Source of the DNA: Methylophaga pinxianii
GTDB lineage: Bacteria > Pseudomonadota > Gammaproteobacteria > Nitrosococcales > Methylophagaceae
NCBI RefSeq assembly: GCF_020447225.1
Contig: NZ_JAJAEO010000162.1
Coordinates: forward strand, 1 to 45,632
Direction: 5' to 3'
Length of the DNA: 45,632 bases
Shown: positions 10,475 through 21,271 of the stretch, piece by piece
Layout of the letters: every line of letters begins with the position of its first letter
Position numbering within the stretch: the first letter of the stretch is position 1
The notes under the pieces: model-generated
The model's input: only the letters and a program-made list of their open reading frames with translations
The model's database searches: none
Told to the model about the DNA's origin: nothing
Translations under genes and position numbers: made by a program

Positions 10475-11797
10475 TTAACGATGCTGTTTATCCAACGCCC
10501 TCAAATGGGCCAGCTTTTCAGCGATTTTAATTTCCAGGCCGCGATTCACCGGTTGATAATACTGCCGCTGTGGCATGGTTTCAGGAAAATAATTTTCCCC
10601 CGCCGCGTATGCATCGGGTTCATCATGGGCATAACGATATTCTTTGCCATAATCCAGCTCTTTCATTAACTTGGTTGGCGCGTTACGCAAATGTAACGGC
10701 ACTTCAGCTGATCCAAAGTTCCTGGCGTCCTGCATGGCAGCTTTAAAGGCGGTGTATACGGCATTGCTTTTTGGCGCACTGGCCAAATAAACCACGGCCT
10801 GTGCAATCGCTAACTCACCTTCGGGGCGGCCCAATTTATCAAAACTTTCCCAGGCATCCAGTGCAATACGCAAGCCACGGGGATCAGCATTACCGATATC
10901 TTCAACAGCCATACGCACAATTCGCCGCATCAGATAAACCGGATCACATCCGCCATCAAGCATCCGACATAACCAATACAATGCCCCATCAGGTGAAGAA
11001 CCACGCACCGATTTATGTAATGCCGAGATTTGGTCGTAAAAGGCTTCTCCACCCTTATCGAAACGCCGTAGCGTACCTGATAATACCTCAGCGAGATCAG
11101 TTTCTTCGACTTCAGTTTGCTGCTTGCTATCGGCAAGATCGATGGCAATTTCCAATAAATTAAGTACTCTTCTGCCATCCCCATCTGCGGCCTGTGCCAA
11201 TTGCTCCCGCAACATCTCACTCATTTTAATTTCGCGGCCGGCAAGTCCACGAATACCATCTTGCATAGCCCGGTTAATAATCAGTATTAAATCCTGAATT
11301 TCCAGCGACTTTAGGACATAGACACGAGCGCGCGATAACAAAGCGTTATTTAATTCGAATGATGGGTTTTCGGTGGTAGCACCAATAAATGTAAAGGTGC
11401 CGTCTTCAACATAAGGCAGGAAAGCATCCTGTTGAGACTTATTGAAACGGTGCACTTCATCAACAAACAACATGGTTCGGCGGCCACGTTCCTGTTGCAA
11501 TTGTTTAGCTCTGGTAACGGCTTCCCGGACTTCTTTCACACCCGCCAAGACGGCTGAGATACTGATAAACTCCGCATCGCAATAACCGGCAATTAATCTT
11601 GCCAGTGTCGTTTTACCGGTACCGGGCGGGCCCCAGAAGATCATGGAATGTGGATGCCCGGTCGCAATGGCTTGTCTTAAAGGTTTGCCCTCGGCCAGAA
11701 GATGTTGTTGACCGATATACTCATCAAGAGTTTGCGGCCGCATCCGATCAGCCAGTGGACGGCCGACCTGTGGATGCAGATTATCAAACAGACTCAT
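10475..11797 (-). CDS. rarA: Replication-associated recombination protein A (AAA+ ATPase)
   Basis: RarA (MgsA) is a clamp-loader-like AAA+ ATPase that acts at stalled replication forks. In 440 residues it shows [19 protein letters not shown] at the N-terminus, Walker [16 protein letters not shown] (about residues 53-67), Walker [10 protein letters not shown], sensor 1 [12 protein letters not shown] and the arginine finger SRARVYVL. The C-terminal tetramerisation region ([24 protein letters not shown]) is intact. Its ATG overlaps the lolA stop by one base, and the order ftsK-lolA-rarA is conserved across gammaproteobacteria. Confidence 0.97.
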   Translation of the reverse strand: MSLFDNLHPQVGRPLADRMRPQTLDEYIGQQHLLAEGKPLRQAIATGHPHSMIFWGPPGTGKTTLARLIAGYCDAEFISISAVLAGVKEVREAVTRAKQLQQERGRRTMLFVDEVHRFNKSQQDAFLPYVEDGTFTFIGATTENPSFELNNALLSRARVYVLKSLEIQDLILIINRAMQDGIRGLAGREIKMSEMLREQLAQAADGDGRRVLNLLEIAIDLADSKQQTEVEETDLAEVLSGTLRRFDKGGEAFYDQISALHKSVRGSSPDGALYWLCRMLDGGCDPVYLMRRIVRMAVEDIGNADPRGLRIALDAWESFDKLGRPEGELAIAQAVVYLASAPKSNAVYTAFKAAMQDARNFGSAEVPLHLRNAPTKLMKELDYGKEYRYAHDEPDAYAAGENYFPETMPQRQYYQPVNRGLEIKIAEKLAHLRALDKQHR

Positions 11798-12429
11798 TAC
11801 GGAACGTCGCCCACCACATCAACACCTGGTGGCGCTTTAAATTCAAAACGCGAAGCTGGCAAGTCCGGATTAATTTGCAGATTTTTAAACACCAGACGAG
11901 TGCGTTGATCAAAACTATCGACCATCAGCATTTCACGAATACCATTTGCATCAAACGCCAGAGCGACGGTTTGATAATTGTTATCGGTTTCTTTGGGCAC
12001 CAGTCGGACCCATTGCAGATCATCTTCTGATTCCAGCTCACGAATATGATATTCCGCTTCCGGCAGAGTATTGCCAGACAATAATCCAGCTGGTGTCTCA
12101 GCCAACGCTTCATCTTGCAATTTGACCGTGATTTGCTCTAAATCCACATCATAAAACCAGATCCGCTCTCCATCCGCGACGATTTGTTGTGGAAACGGTG
12201 TGTCGTAATCCCAACGAAACCTGCCTGGTCTGGATAACAAAAATTGTCCGGTGGCTTCTTCGACTACCTGACCATCGGTATCAATTACCGTTTGCTGGAA
12301 GTCTGCTTGTAACTCTGTCACTTCCTGAACAAAGTTGTTGAGTCTATCAACAGCTGACTCGGCCAATGCCAATGAGGGCAATATGAACCATCCAAGCATT
12401 AACAACTGTGATGCACAGCGTTTTATCAT
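11797..12429 (-). CDS. lolA: Outer-membrane lipoprotein carrier LolA
   Basis: LolA accepts lipoproteins from the LolCDE exporter and carries them through the periplasm to LolB. I chose the ATG at 12429, with GGAG eight bases upstream; the longer frame would use a TTG overlapping that ribosome-binding site. The product of ~210 residues begins [23 protein letters not shown], a signal peptide cleaved after ALA. The mature part has LolA hallmarks: [37 protein letters not shown] and the [15 protein letters not shown] strand. It lies between ftsK and rarA in a conserved operon. Confidence 0.95.
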   Translation of the reverse strand: MIKRCASQLLMLGWFILPSLALAESAVDRLNNFVQEVTELQADFQQTVIDTDGQVVEEATGQFLLSRPGRFRWDYDTPFPQQIVADGERIWFYDVDLEQITVKLQDEALAETPAGLLSGNTLPEAEYHIRELESEDDLQWVRLVPKETDNNYQTVALAFDANGIREMLMVDSFDQRTRLVFKNLQINPDLPASRFEFKAPPGVDVVGDVP

Positions 12430-12487
12430 TTCTTTCTCCAAATAAATTCAGAATAGCTAAGACAGCAGATATGACCCACTAATTGCA

Positions 12488-14788
12488 TTAGTTGCGTGGT
12501 GGTGGCGCCAGTACTTCCCTGCTGCCATTACTTTGCATGGCAGAAACCACACCAGCAGCTTCCATCGCTTCCACAATACGGGCGGCCCGGTTATAGCCAA
12601 TTTTCAGTCGGCGCTGTACCCCGGAAACCGAAGCACGACGGCTCTCTGTCACAATCTGCACGGCCTGGTCATAAAGCGGATCTGTTTCCCCATCGCTGGC
12701 ATCGCCAACGCCCCCACTTTCACCATCATCATCAGAATTATCCTGGGTAATTTCTTCCAGATAATTCGGCCCACCCTGTGTTTTCAGAAAATTGACCACC
12801 GCATGCACTTCGTGATCATCGACAAACGCGCCATGTACCCGTTCAGGTAAACCACTGCCAGGAGGCAGATATAACATATCGCCCTGTCCCAATAACTGCT
12901 CAGCACCCATCTGATCCAGGATAGTGCGTGAATCAATTCGCGACGATACCTGAAATGCCATTCGTGTCGGAATATTAGCTTTAATCAGACCGGTAATAAC
13001 ATCCACTGACGGTCTTTGGGTTGCCAGAATTAAATGAATACCGGCAGCCCGAGCTTTCTGTGCGAGTCGAGCAATTAATTCTTCCACCTGCTTACCCACC
13101 ACCATCATCATATCGGCCAGTTCGTCGATGATGACGACAATAAATGGCAGAGTCTCCAATGTAGGAATCGGTTCTCCAGGTAACACTTCAGCCAATGGAT
13201 CGGGGATCGGTTCACCACTATCGATGGCATCCTGCACTTTTTTGTTAAAGCCTGCGATATTACGCACGCCCAAGGCTGCCATCAGCGGATAGCGTCTTTC
13301 CATTTCAGCCACACACCAACGCAGCGCATTGGCGGCTTCTTTCATATCGGTAACCACCGGAGTCAACAAATGTGGAATATCTTCGTAAATTGATAATTCC
13401 AGCATTTTGGGATCTACCATGATCAGGCGAACATCTTTAGGTGTTGCTTTGTAAAGCAGACTCAGAATCATTGCATTGACCGCGACTGACTTACCGGAAC
13501 CCGTCGTGCCCGCCACCAATAAATGTGGCATTTTTTCAAGGTTTGCCACCACCGGCCTGCCAGCGATGTCTTTACCCAAGGCCATCACCAGCGGCGATTT
13601 GCTGTTTTCATAATCACTGCACGCCAGGATTTCACGTAAACGCACCACCTCGCGAATTTCATTGGGAATTTCCAGACCAACGAACGGTTTACCGGGAATA
13701 ATTTCTACAATACGTACACTGGTTATTGATAAGGCCCTGGCCAGATCTTTCGCCAGCCCACTGATACGACTGACTTTAATACCGGCTGCAGGTTGTAATT
13801 CAAAACGGGTAACCACTGGACCAGGTTGCACTTCAACCACCTGTACTTCCACCCCAAAATCTTTTAATTTCAATTCCACCAGACGAGATAAGGCTTGCAA
13901 GACTTCTTCGCTGTAACCGGCTGAAACAGCTTTAGGGAGATCTAATAGAGATAACGTCGGCATACCAGGCGCATCTGGCGTCTCGAATAAAGGTTGCTGT
14001 CGTTCTTTCTCTTCACGTTTACTCGGCTCTTTTACCTGTAATTGAGGTTCTAGCCGAACTTTCGCCTTATGCTGCATTTTTTCTTTCTGTGCGATAAAGC
14101 TTTCTTCACGTTGCTGGCGGGTACGTCTGACTTGCAAATTACCTTGCACCTCACGACTCCAGCGAGCTACATGAATCAGCACCACCATGGCCACAGCCCC
14201 GAGGCGATCAATCACCATGAGCCAGGATAATCCCGTGAATAACGTTACCCCGGTCAGCAATAAGGCCAATAATAATAAGCTGGTACCTGATGCGCCAAAA
14301 ACCGATTCAAAACCATGGCCCACCACTTCACCCAGTACACCACCGGCTCCCAGTGGCAACAATGCTGCGTAATCCATCAAGCTCAAGGAAGACAGACCGC
14401 TGGCCGCAGCCAGCGCCATCACTAGCCCGACAGCTTTCAATACCCAGAAATGTAATGCATCATCGCCATCTGCCCGCTTGCCCCAACTAAATAAAAGCCA
14501 ACCGCTAAAACCCACCATAAAAGGCGCAAGGTAAGCCGGGAAACCAAAACCATATAACAACGCATCAGCTAACCACGCCCCCACGATACCGCCCCGATTC
14601 GCGATAAGATCATCGGTTCCGGTAGTCGACCAACCCGGGTCAGTGGGTTCGTAGGTTATTAATGACAGAAGTAAATAAGCTGCCAAAGCCAGCGCCAGAA
14701 TCAGTGCTGCTTCACGAAGTCTGAATCCGACTGCGCCAGCGGTGACATCTGTTTTATTTTTGTCGTTTGCCCGTGTCGCTTGTGCCAA
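12488..14788 (-). CDS. ftsK: DNA translocase FtsK
   Basis: FtsK anchors at the division septum and pumps DNA to resolve chromosome dimers with XerCD. The N-terminal ~190 residues hold about four transmembrane helices. A short charged linker (about 215-290) follows, then the motor with Walker [16 protein letters not shown] near residue 430 and Walker [13 protein letters not shown]. The C-terminal gamma winged-helix domain ([23 protein letters not shown]), which reads KOPS sites, is present. At 766 residues it is the short-linker type, far shorter than E. coli FtsK (1329). It is divergent from trxB, as in E. coli apart from the absent lrp. Confidence 0.97.
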   Translation of the reverse strand: MAQATRANDKNKTDVTAGAVGFRLREAALILALALAAYLLLSLITYEPTDPGWSTTGTDDLIANRGGIVGAWLADALLYGFGFPAYLAPFMVGFSGWLLFSWGKRADGDDALHFWVLKAVGLVMALAAASGLSSLSLMDYAALLPLGAGGVLGEVVGHGFESVFGASGTSLLLLALLLTGVTLFTGLSWLMVIDRLGAVAMVVLIHVARWSREVQGNLQVRRTRQQREESFIAQKEKMQHKAKVRLEPQLQVKEPSKREEKERQQPLFETPDAPGMPTLSLLDLPKAVSAGYSEEVLQALSRLVELKLKDFGVEVQVVEVQPGPVVTRFELQPAAGIKVSRISGLAKDLARALSITSVRIVEIIPGKPFVGLEIPNEIREVVRLREILACSDYENSKSPLVMALGKDIAGRPVVANLEKMPHLLVAGTTGSGKSVAVNAMILSLLYKATPKDVRLIMVDPKMLELSIYEDIPHLLTPVVTDMKEAANALRWCVAEMERRYPLMAALGVRNIAGFNKKVQDAIDSGEPIPDPLAEVLPGEPIPTLETLPFIVVIIDELADMMMVVGKQVEELIARLAQKARAAGIHLILATQRPSVDVITGLIKANIPTRMAFQVSSRIDSRTILDQMGAEQLLGQGDMLYLPPGSGLPERVHGAFVDDHEVHAVVNFLKTQGGPNYLEEITQDNSDDDGESGGVGDASDGETDPLYDQAVQIVTESRRASVSGVQRRLKIGYNRAARIVEAMEAAGVVSAMQSNGSREVLAPPPRN

Positions 14789-14854
14789 TGTGATAATTCC
14801 AATGAAGCCAATTAATTAAGAGCAAATTCTAACACAGGTTTTAACAAGTGATGC

Positions 14855-15861
<1,007 letters not shown>

Positions 15862-15870
15862 TACTAATTA

Positions 15871-15896
15871 AGGCAGGGATTTCTCTGCTTTTTTTA
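15871..15896 (+). terminator. Intrinsic terminator after trxB
   Basis: A short hairpin GCAGGG / CTCTGC (one G-T pair, four-base loop) is followed by seven T's, 10-35 bases beyond the trxB stop. It should separate trxB from the universal stress gene, which has its own ribosome-binding site AGGAGA. Confidence 0.75.
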
Positions 15897-15915
15897 TTTC
15901 CTAGGAGAGATAGCA

Positions 15916-16362
15916 ATGGCCCTTTATCAACATATTCTAATTGCAGCGGATTTTTCCGATCATACTGATATGGTCATTCAACGTGCCAAAGCCTTGGCGG
16001 CAGCTAACAACACACGTTTGAGCCTTTGTCACATCGTCGAAGATTTTCCGTTAACCGATTTTGCCTATGAACCAATGATCAGTGTGGATGCTGATATGCG
16101 GGATGCATTACTCGATGCTGGTAAAAAACAGTTATCCGCTTTGGGCCAGAAATTTGATATAGCAACCGAGAATCAGTGGATTGAGTTTGGCAGTCCCGGC
16201 CGAGATATCGTACGTATTGCAGAAGAAAATAATGTGGACCTGATAGTCGTTGGTTCACATGGTCGAAAAGGCATCAAAATGTTATTGGGTTCGACCGCTA
16301 ACGCCATATTGCACCATGCCCTTTGTGATGTATTGGCAGTCCGACTTCAGGATAAAAGTTAA
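15916..16362 (+). CDS. Universal stress protein (UspA family)
   Basis: A 148-residue single-domain Usp protein of the cytoplasm. It starts ALYQHILIAADFSDHTD, the typical first strand and loop. It ends with the ATP-binding signature VVGSHGRKGIKMLLGSTANAIL, matching the G-2x-G-9x-G(S/T) pattern of nucleotide-binding Usp proteins. Expression usually rises under growth arrest or oxidative stress. It lies between trxB, behind a terminator, and a hairpin-rich spacer. Its exact UspA/C/F class is not resolved here. Confidence 0.9.
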   Translation: MALYQHILIAADFSDHTDMVIQRAKALAAANNTRLSLCHIVEDFPLTDFAYEPMISVDADMRDALLDAGKKQLSALGQKFDIATENQWIEFGSPGRDIVRIAEENNVDLIVVGSHGRKGIKMLLGSTANAILHHALCDVLAVRLQDKS

Positions 16363-16683
16363 CCCAAAGAGGCTTTACGACTGTCGGCTTTAGGGTCGGT
16401 CTATCTTTCAGACCACCACTGGAGGTTTGTCAAACAAGGCGGAAATGATCGATGTAGCTGATCTGCATAAGTCATTTCCAAGGCAGTTGGACGAAAATAG
16501 CCGCCCTTCGCGTTGAGGCTGAAAGTGCACCACTCTTCGTTGCTCGTTGTTTATTTAAAATGATTACAAAAACGCCGGGAGCGTTTTTGAGCGTCAGCCC
16601 CGAAGGTGAGAGACATGAATGTATCTCACAAACTGCTCTCCTCGCGCCTGGATTGGTGCATTTCAGTCACAACAGAGGTGGCC
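16363..16683 (+). repeat. Hairpin-rich 321-base spacer, candidate structured RNA leader or palindromic repeat element
   Basis: No convincing gene lies here. Four inverted repeats are visible in order. A: 16394-16417, GGT-GGTCT with a bulged C against AGACC-ACC. B: 16441-16479, an 8-bp stem GGAAATGA/TCATTTCC, a 3x3 internal loop, a 6-bp stem ATGTAG/CTGCAT and a 5-base loop. C: 16567-16589, a 9-bp stem CAAAAACGC/GCGTTTTTG with loop CGGGA. D: 16606-16629, GTGAGA/TCTCAC enclosing a smaller ACA/TGT stem. The T-G pair in B is allowed only in plus-strand RNA. A short open frame at 16606 that runs into the transporter contains hairpin D and is not needed as a start. Confidence 0.55.
16567..16589 (+). 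terminator. Terminator-like hairpin upstream of the MFS gene
   Basis: CAAAAACGC and GCGTTTTTG pair over nine bases with loop CGGGA. The T-run lies within the stem rather than after it, so termination would be weak or bidirectional. It could end the universal stress transcript or attenuate the transporter. Confidence 0.4.
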
Positions 16684-17934
16684 ATGAAAGATAGACAGAC
16701 CCTAGCCCCCTTTCTTGCTGTGGCATTTATTAATGCTATGGTGGATCTGGGCCATAAGATTATTGTGCAAAATACCATTTTCAAGATTTACGATGATGCT
16801 GCACAAGTGGGCCTGACAGCCATTGTTAACGCTCTGATTCTCCTGCCATTTATTCTGTTATTTACGCCTGCGGGTTATCTTTCAGATCGGTTTGCCAAAC
16901 CGGGCATCATGCGATGGTCAGCTCTTTCTGCCGTGATGGTTACCCTGCTGATAACACTTTCCTATTATCAGGGTTGGTTTATTTTTGCCTTTGCATTGAC
17001 CTTTGTTCTGGCGGCCCAAAGTGCCATTTATTCGCCGGCTAAATATGGTTATATTCGTGAATTGGCTGGCAAAAATGAAATCGCACCGGCCAATGGTTTT
17101 CTTCAGGCAACCAGTATCGTGGCCATTCTAAGTGGCATCATTGTTTTTACCGTGCTGTTCGAATGGCTATTAAGCGGTCAGACTTATCAGAATGAGGCCG
17201 ATATTATTCGATTGATTGCGCCATTGGGCTGGTGTCTGGTTGGTCTTTCATTATTGGAATTATGGTTAGCCTGGCGTTTGCCAGTAAAGCTATCAGGCCA
17301 ATCTGACAAACAGTTCAACTGGAAAGCCTATGGGCAGGGCAAACAGTTAAAAACCAATGTTAAACTGGTTACCTCGAATCCTATCATCTGGTTTTCAATT
17401 CTTGGATTATCCTTGTTCTGGGCACTTTCTCAAACGATGCTGGCGGTGTTCCCCGCTTTTGCCAAAATTGTCCTTAACGAAGACAATACCATTGTGATTC
17501 AAGGCTTACTTGCCTGCTCAGGTCTTGGCATTATCAGCGGTTCATTATTGGCGGGTAAACTTTGCCGTCAACAGATCTATTTCTCGGTCATTTTAGTTGG
17601 TGCGATGGGAATGATAGCGATGCTATTTACTATTCCTTACCTCACTGCGGTCATACCGTTTGCTCTGAGCATAATTGGCTTTGGTTTTTTTGGCGGTTTG
17701 TTTATTATTCCGCTCAATGCATTAATCCAGACGCATGCTGATATCACTCAATTAGGAAGTGTTTTGGCTGCAAATAACTGGGTACAGAATCTGACAATGA
17801 TCAGTTTCCTAATACTCACGTATATGGTGGCTAAAGCGAATACATCGAGCGCATTATTTTTAACATATTTACCCTGGTTGGCTGTTTTATTGATTGGTCC
17901 AGTGTTGTTCAAATTAAAACGCAAATTTGCTTGA
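16684..17934 (+). CDS. MFS transporter, LplT-like
   Basis: A ~416-residue inner-membrane protein of the major facilitator superfamily with about 12 hydrophobic segments. The start at 16684 gives MKDRQTLAPFLAVAFINAMVDLGHKI and is preceded by GAGGTGG; the upstream in-frame start would add a charged tail. The N-terminus (FINAMVDLGHKIIVQNTIFK), PAGYLSDRFAKPGIMR and YSPAKYGYIRELA resemble LplT and the transporter half of LplT-Aas fusions, which flip lysophospholipids. The acyltransferase and acyl-ligase part is absent here. The substrate is therefore inferred only from resemblance. A 27-base gap leads to the GGDEF gene. Confidence 0.8.
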   Translation: MKDRQTLAPFLAVAFINAMVDLGHKIIVQNTIFKIYDDAAQVGLTAIVNALILLPFILLFTPAGYLSDRFAKPGIMRWSALSAVMVTLLITLSYYQGWFIFAFALTFVLAAQSAIYSPAKYGYIRELAGKNEIAPANGFLQATSIVAILSGIIVFTVLFEWLLSGQTYQNEADIIRLIAPLGWCLVGLSLLELWLAWRLPVKLSGQSDKQFNWKAYGQGKQLKTNVKLVTSNPIIWFSILGLSLFWALSQTMLAVFPAFAKIVLNEDNTIVIQGLLACSGLGIISGSLLAGKLCRQQIYFSVILVGAMGMIAMLFTIPYLTAVIPFALSIIGFGFFGGLFIIPLNALIQTHADITQLGSVLAANNWVQNLTMISFLILTYMVAKANTSSALFLTYLPWLAVLLIGPVLFKLKRKFA

Positions 17935-17961
17935 ATAAACCTCATCAAGAAGGATAATTTT

Positions 17962-18999
17962 GTGTCGACACCATCATCATTCCCACCTGTCTATACCGAG
18001 CCTTTTCATCAAGCCTCTGAAAATCTGCGTCGAACATTACCTTTTATCAATCAACATCAAACGCCGGTGAACCCGGTTAACTACGCTGTCTGGTATGAAT
18101 ATGTAGCAGGCACCAATCAGGAATTAAAAAAAGCCATCGATAGTCGATTGCAAAAACAACAGAAAATCACTGCTGAAATCACTCAACAGCTGTATGAAAA
18201 ATATGTCTTGATGGGGATGCCGGAAAGGCTTGAGGCGACGAATAATGGTCTCAGACTGGTTGTTGACAATACGATAAATCAAATCAATAGAGTGGAACTG
18301 GCGGCAGATGATTTTTCTGAGGATTTAGCGGTTCAACAATCCAGACTGGAACGATCAGACGATATTTCTGAAATCAAAGGATTCCTTTCAGAAATTCTGG
18401 AAAATACTCGTAAACTTGGCCAATCAAGCAGCGACCTGAAACACGAACTGGCTGAAACCACCCAGGAAATTCTCAAACTGCGAAAAGAACTGGAAGCGGT
18501 AAAGCAGCAGGCTAAAACTGATAGTCTGACGGGTTTGTTAAATCGGGGCTGTCTGAATCAGAAACTGGGTGAACTTTGCCACAAAGGCGAAACCCTATTT
18601 ACCTTTGCCCTGTTTGATATTGATAACTTTAAACTGGTAAACGACAAGTTCGGTCATTTACTTGGAGACCGGGTTCTGCAGTTTTTTGCCAGCCTGCTGA
18701 AAAAACATTGTCAGAATGAGCCTCATATTGCCGCACGTTTTGGTGGGGAAGAAATGGCATTAATTTTTATGGATATCCCTGCTCACAAAGCAGTACAAAT
18801 TGCCGATGTCATTCGTCAGCAACTGGCCAACAGCAATCTGAAGAAAAAAGACAGTGAAGAAACTATCGGAACGGTAACGGTTTCTGTCGGCCTCAGCCAA
18901 TATCAGCCCGGGGATACCACTTTGAATATCATTGAACGTGCCGATGTCGCTTTGTATGAATCAAAAGCGGCCGGCCGGAATTGTATTACGCTACGCTAG
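17962..18999 (+). CDS. GGDEF-domain protein, probable diguanylate cyclase
   Basis: A soluble 345-residue protein with a GTG start preceded by AAGGA. Residues ~15-160 form a cytoplasmic helical sensor-like region beginning PVNPVNYAVWYEYVAG, and ~160-190 are coiled coil. The C-terminal GGDEF domain starts at TDSLTGLLNRGCLNQKL, with DIDNFKLVNDKFGHLLGD and the active-site signature RFGGEEM at 261-265. The fifth position is Met instead of Phe, a tolerated-looking variant. The RxxD inhibitory site that usually precedes the signature is not present, so product feedback inhibition is unlikely. It likely makes cyclic di-GMP. Its stop directly abuts the stop of the cytochrome gene. Confidence 0.87.
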   Translation: MSTPSSFPPVYTEPFHQASENLRRTLPFINQHQTPVNPVNYAVWYEYVAGTNQELKKAIDSRLQKQQKITAEITQQLYEKYVLMGMPERLEATNNGLRLVVDNTINQINRVELAADDFSEDLAVQQSRLERSDDISEIKGFLSEILENTRKLGQSSSDLKHELAETTQEILKLRKELEAVKQQAKTDSLTGLLNRGCLNQKLGELCHKGETLFTFALFDIDNFKLVNDKFGHLLGDRVLQFFASLLKKHCQNEPHIAARFGGEEMALIFMDIPAHKAVQIADVIRQQLANSNLKKKDSEETIGTVTVSVGLSQYQPGDTTLNIIERADVALYESKAAGRNCITLR

Positions 19000-19275
19000 T
19001 CAGAATTTATAAAACTGACTGTTGAGATAATCCACTACTTGTTTTTGCTGAGCTGGAGTCCAGTTCACATCGGCTGCAATCGCGCAGTTTGCTACCCGCT
19101 TATTTAATCCATCCAGACTTTTCACTCCTCGCTCTGCACGAGTATATAGCGAATTTGGTTGACCACCGGTCAGCGAGGCATGACATTGCATGCAGTTATT
19201 ATCGTGTAATTGTTTTCCCTGTGCCAGCGCTGTCGCGCTGACACCCAGAAAAAGCATTGCGATCAAATAACGCAT
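19000..19275 (-). CDS. Small periplasmic c-type cytochrome
   Basis: A 91-residue protein with a signal peptide (MRYLIAMLFLGVSATALA) and one haem-binding motif CMQCH (Cys28, Cys31, His32). This makes it a mature monohaem cytochrome of about 73 residues. The axial Met is not obvious, since the mature protein past the haem motif contains no Met. The closest description is a diminutive class I or cytochrome c-like protein; the partner is unknown. It starts three bases after the M48 protease stop, so it is probably cotranscribed with that gene. Confidence 0.85.
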   Translation of the reverse strand: MRYLIAMLFLGVSATALAQGKQLHDNNCMQCHASLTGGQPNSLYTRAERGVKSLDGLNKRVANCAIAADVNWTPAQQKQVVDYLNSQFYKF

Positions 19276-19278
19276 TAA

Positions 19279-20523
19279 TCAAACGGACCTTGTTTGCAAT
19301 GCCGCTATACGCAGCGATGCAGGAGGATGCGAATCGTAAATAGCTGACACTAAAGGATCCGGTGTCAACGTACTGGCATTTTCCTTGTAAAGCGCCACCA
19401 GAGCCGTAATCAAATCATCAGCGTTAGAAACGGATGCGGCATAGGCATCGGCTTCAAATTCATACTTACGTGAGAGCGAGGTCATTAACGGATGCAAGAA
19501 AAAGCTGAACACGGGAATAACCAGCATAAATAGAATTAAGGCAATTGCATTATTTTGTGTCTCAACACCCAATCCAGTGTAAAACCAGGTTTGTGTTGAA
19601 GCCCAGCCCAATAATGCCAGACCGACCAGACTCATAATCGCCATCAACAGCATATTTTTGACCACATGCTTGCGACGGAAATGGCCAAGCTCATGCGCCA
19701 GCACCGCTTCAATCTGATCTTCATTCAAGGTATTGAGCAAGGTATCAAAAAATACGATACGTTTATTATTGCCCAAGCCAGTGAAATAGGCATTGCCATG
19801 TCCACTGCGACGTGAACCATCCATTACATAAATGCCTTGGCTTTTAAAACCACAACGTTGCAGTAGACTTTCGACCTTCTGTTTGAGGTCGGCATCATCC
19901 AACGGCGTAAACTTGTTAAATAACGGGGCGATAAAGGCTGGATAAGCCCACATCATCACCACAGCAAAAACCATCCAGGCAGCCCACAGATATAGCCACC
20001 AGAACTCACCGGTACTGTTCATTAACCATAAGGTTACCCACGCAATCGGTGCGCCAAGAACTAACATCAATAACATCTGTTTGCCAAAGTCACCTAAAAA
20101 TAAGGCCGGGGTATTACGGTTAAAACCGAATTTCTCTTCCATTACAAAGGTTCGATACCAGGACAAGGGCAGTTCCAGTAGTGAACCAATTACCAGAAAA
20201 CTTAAAATCAGTACCACTCCGGTTGTCATGGCAGACCAGCCCAGCTCTTCCCAGGCACCGGATAGCAGGGCTAATCCGCCCCCCAACGTCCAGAGAATCA
20301 ACACAATGGCGCCAAACAAACTTTCACGACGCATTTGGGCGCCTTTGGCCACAGTGTAATCAGCAGCTTTTTGGTGAGCGGCCAAACCAATTTGCTCGCG
20401 AAATGCGGCAGGTACTTCATCACGATTTGCCAGCACATGGCGACGTTGACGTAATGATAACCAAATCTCTATCCCCGTCATCAGCGCGAGGGCAATTAAA
20501 AATATCCAGCTAAATTCATTCAT
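19279..20523 (-). CDS. M48-family membrane metalloprotease (Ste24-like)
   Basis: A 414-residue integral membrane zinc protease of the M48A (Ste24/CAAX prenyl protease-like) family. The zinc motif HELGH is at residues 277-281 (VLAHELGHFRRKH), with the third ligand in the YEFEADAYA block. Several transmembrane helices flank it, and the N-terminal half carries the Ste24-type GALAL...SWYRTFVMEEKFGFN segment. Bacterial homologues are thought to act in membrane-protein quality control; true CAAX processing is not expected. It precedes the small cytochrome gene and is divergent from orn. Confidence 0.92.
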   Translation of the reverse strand: MNEFSWIFLIALALMTGIEIWLSLRQRRHVLANRDEVPAAFREQIGLAAHQKAADYTVAKGAQMRRESLFGAIVLILWTLGGGLALLSGAWEELGWSAMTTGVVLILSFLVIGSLLELPLSWYRTFVMEEKFGFNRNTPALFLGDFGKQMLLMLVLGAPIAWVTLWLMNSTGEFWWLYLWAAWMVFAVVMMWAYPAFIAPLFNKFTPLDDADLKQKVESLLQRCGFKSQGIYVMDGSRRSGHGNAYFTGLGNNKRIVFFDTLLNTLNEDQIEAVLAHELGHFRRKHVVKNMLLMAIMSLVGLALLGWASTQTWFYTGLGVETQNNAIALILFMLVIPVFSFFLHPLMTSLSRKYEFEADAYAASVSNADDLITALVALYKENASTLTPDPLVSAIYDSHPPASLRIAALQTRSV

Positions 20524-20632
20524 AATTTTTTAAACCAGTTAGAATCGTATAAGGTGTCGTGTACATTAGCCTTTGATACAATCAATGGCAACATAGTTCA
20601 CCTAATTCTGTAGCAATAAAAAGACGGAGCTC

Positions 20633-21184
20633 ATGGCCAAAAGCAAACATAACCTGATCTGGATTGACCTGGAGATGACCGGTCTCGATACCAATAACGA
20701 CTATATTATCGAAATCGCCACAATTGTCACTGACAGCGAACTGAATATTTTGGCAGAAGGCCCCATCATTGCGATTCATCAACCAGACACGATTCTGGCG
20801 GGCATGGATGAATGGAACACCAAACAACACGGTGGTTCAGGTCTCACCGAACGGGTTCGAAGCAGTGTTGTCTCCGTTGAACAGGCTGAGCAGGAAACAC
20901 TGGAATTTCTGAAAAAACATGTGCCTGCGGGTATTTCCCCTATGTGCGGCAACAGCATCTGTCAGGATCGTCGTTTTATGGCGCGCTTGATGCCCGAATT
21001 GGAAGCCTATTTTCATTATCGCAATCTGGACGTCAGCAGTTTCAAGGAAATCGCGCGTCGCTGGGCACCTAAAGTTGAAAAATCGTTCAAGAAAAAATCA
21101 TCCCATCTGGCGATGGATGATATCAAGGACTCAATTCGCGAACTGCAACACTATCGCGAGCATATGATCAAAGTGCCAGAATAA
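20633..21184 (+). CDS. orn: Oligoribonuclease
   Basis: Orn is a DEDDh 3'-5' exonuclease that degrades 2-5 nt RNAs, including pGpG from cyclic di-GMP turnover, and is usually essential in gammaproteobacteria. The 183-residue protein shows [12 protein letters not shown] (first Asp/Glu pair), [21 protein letters not shown] (third acidic residue) and [14 protein letters not shown] (His and last Asp). The ribosome-binding sequence GGAG sits just before the ATG. An 87-base gap separates it from the photorepair block, and no terminator is visible there. Confidence 0.97.
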   Translation: MAKSKHNLIWIDLEMTGLDTNNDYIIEIATIVTDSELNILAEGPIIAIHQPDTILAGMDEWNTKQHGGSGLTERVRSSVVSVEQAEQETLEFLKKHVPAGISPMCGNSICQDRRFMARLMPELEAYFHYRNLDVSSFKEIARRWAPKVEKSFKKKSSHLAMDDIKDSIRELQHYREHMIKVPE

Positions 21185-21271
21185 ATTCGCCTTTATTGAT
21201 TCATTATCATTCACGGTAATTTCACGACGCTCGCAGGATGATCATTACACTCAATTAATCTTGCGATTGTA

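Noticed and set aside
16606-16683. 26-codon N-terminal extension of the MFS gene
   Set aside because: It covers hairpin D and adds a polar tail before a family-typical N-terminus; the ATG at 16684 has a good ribosome-binding site.
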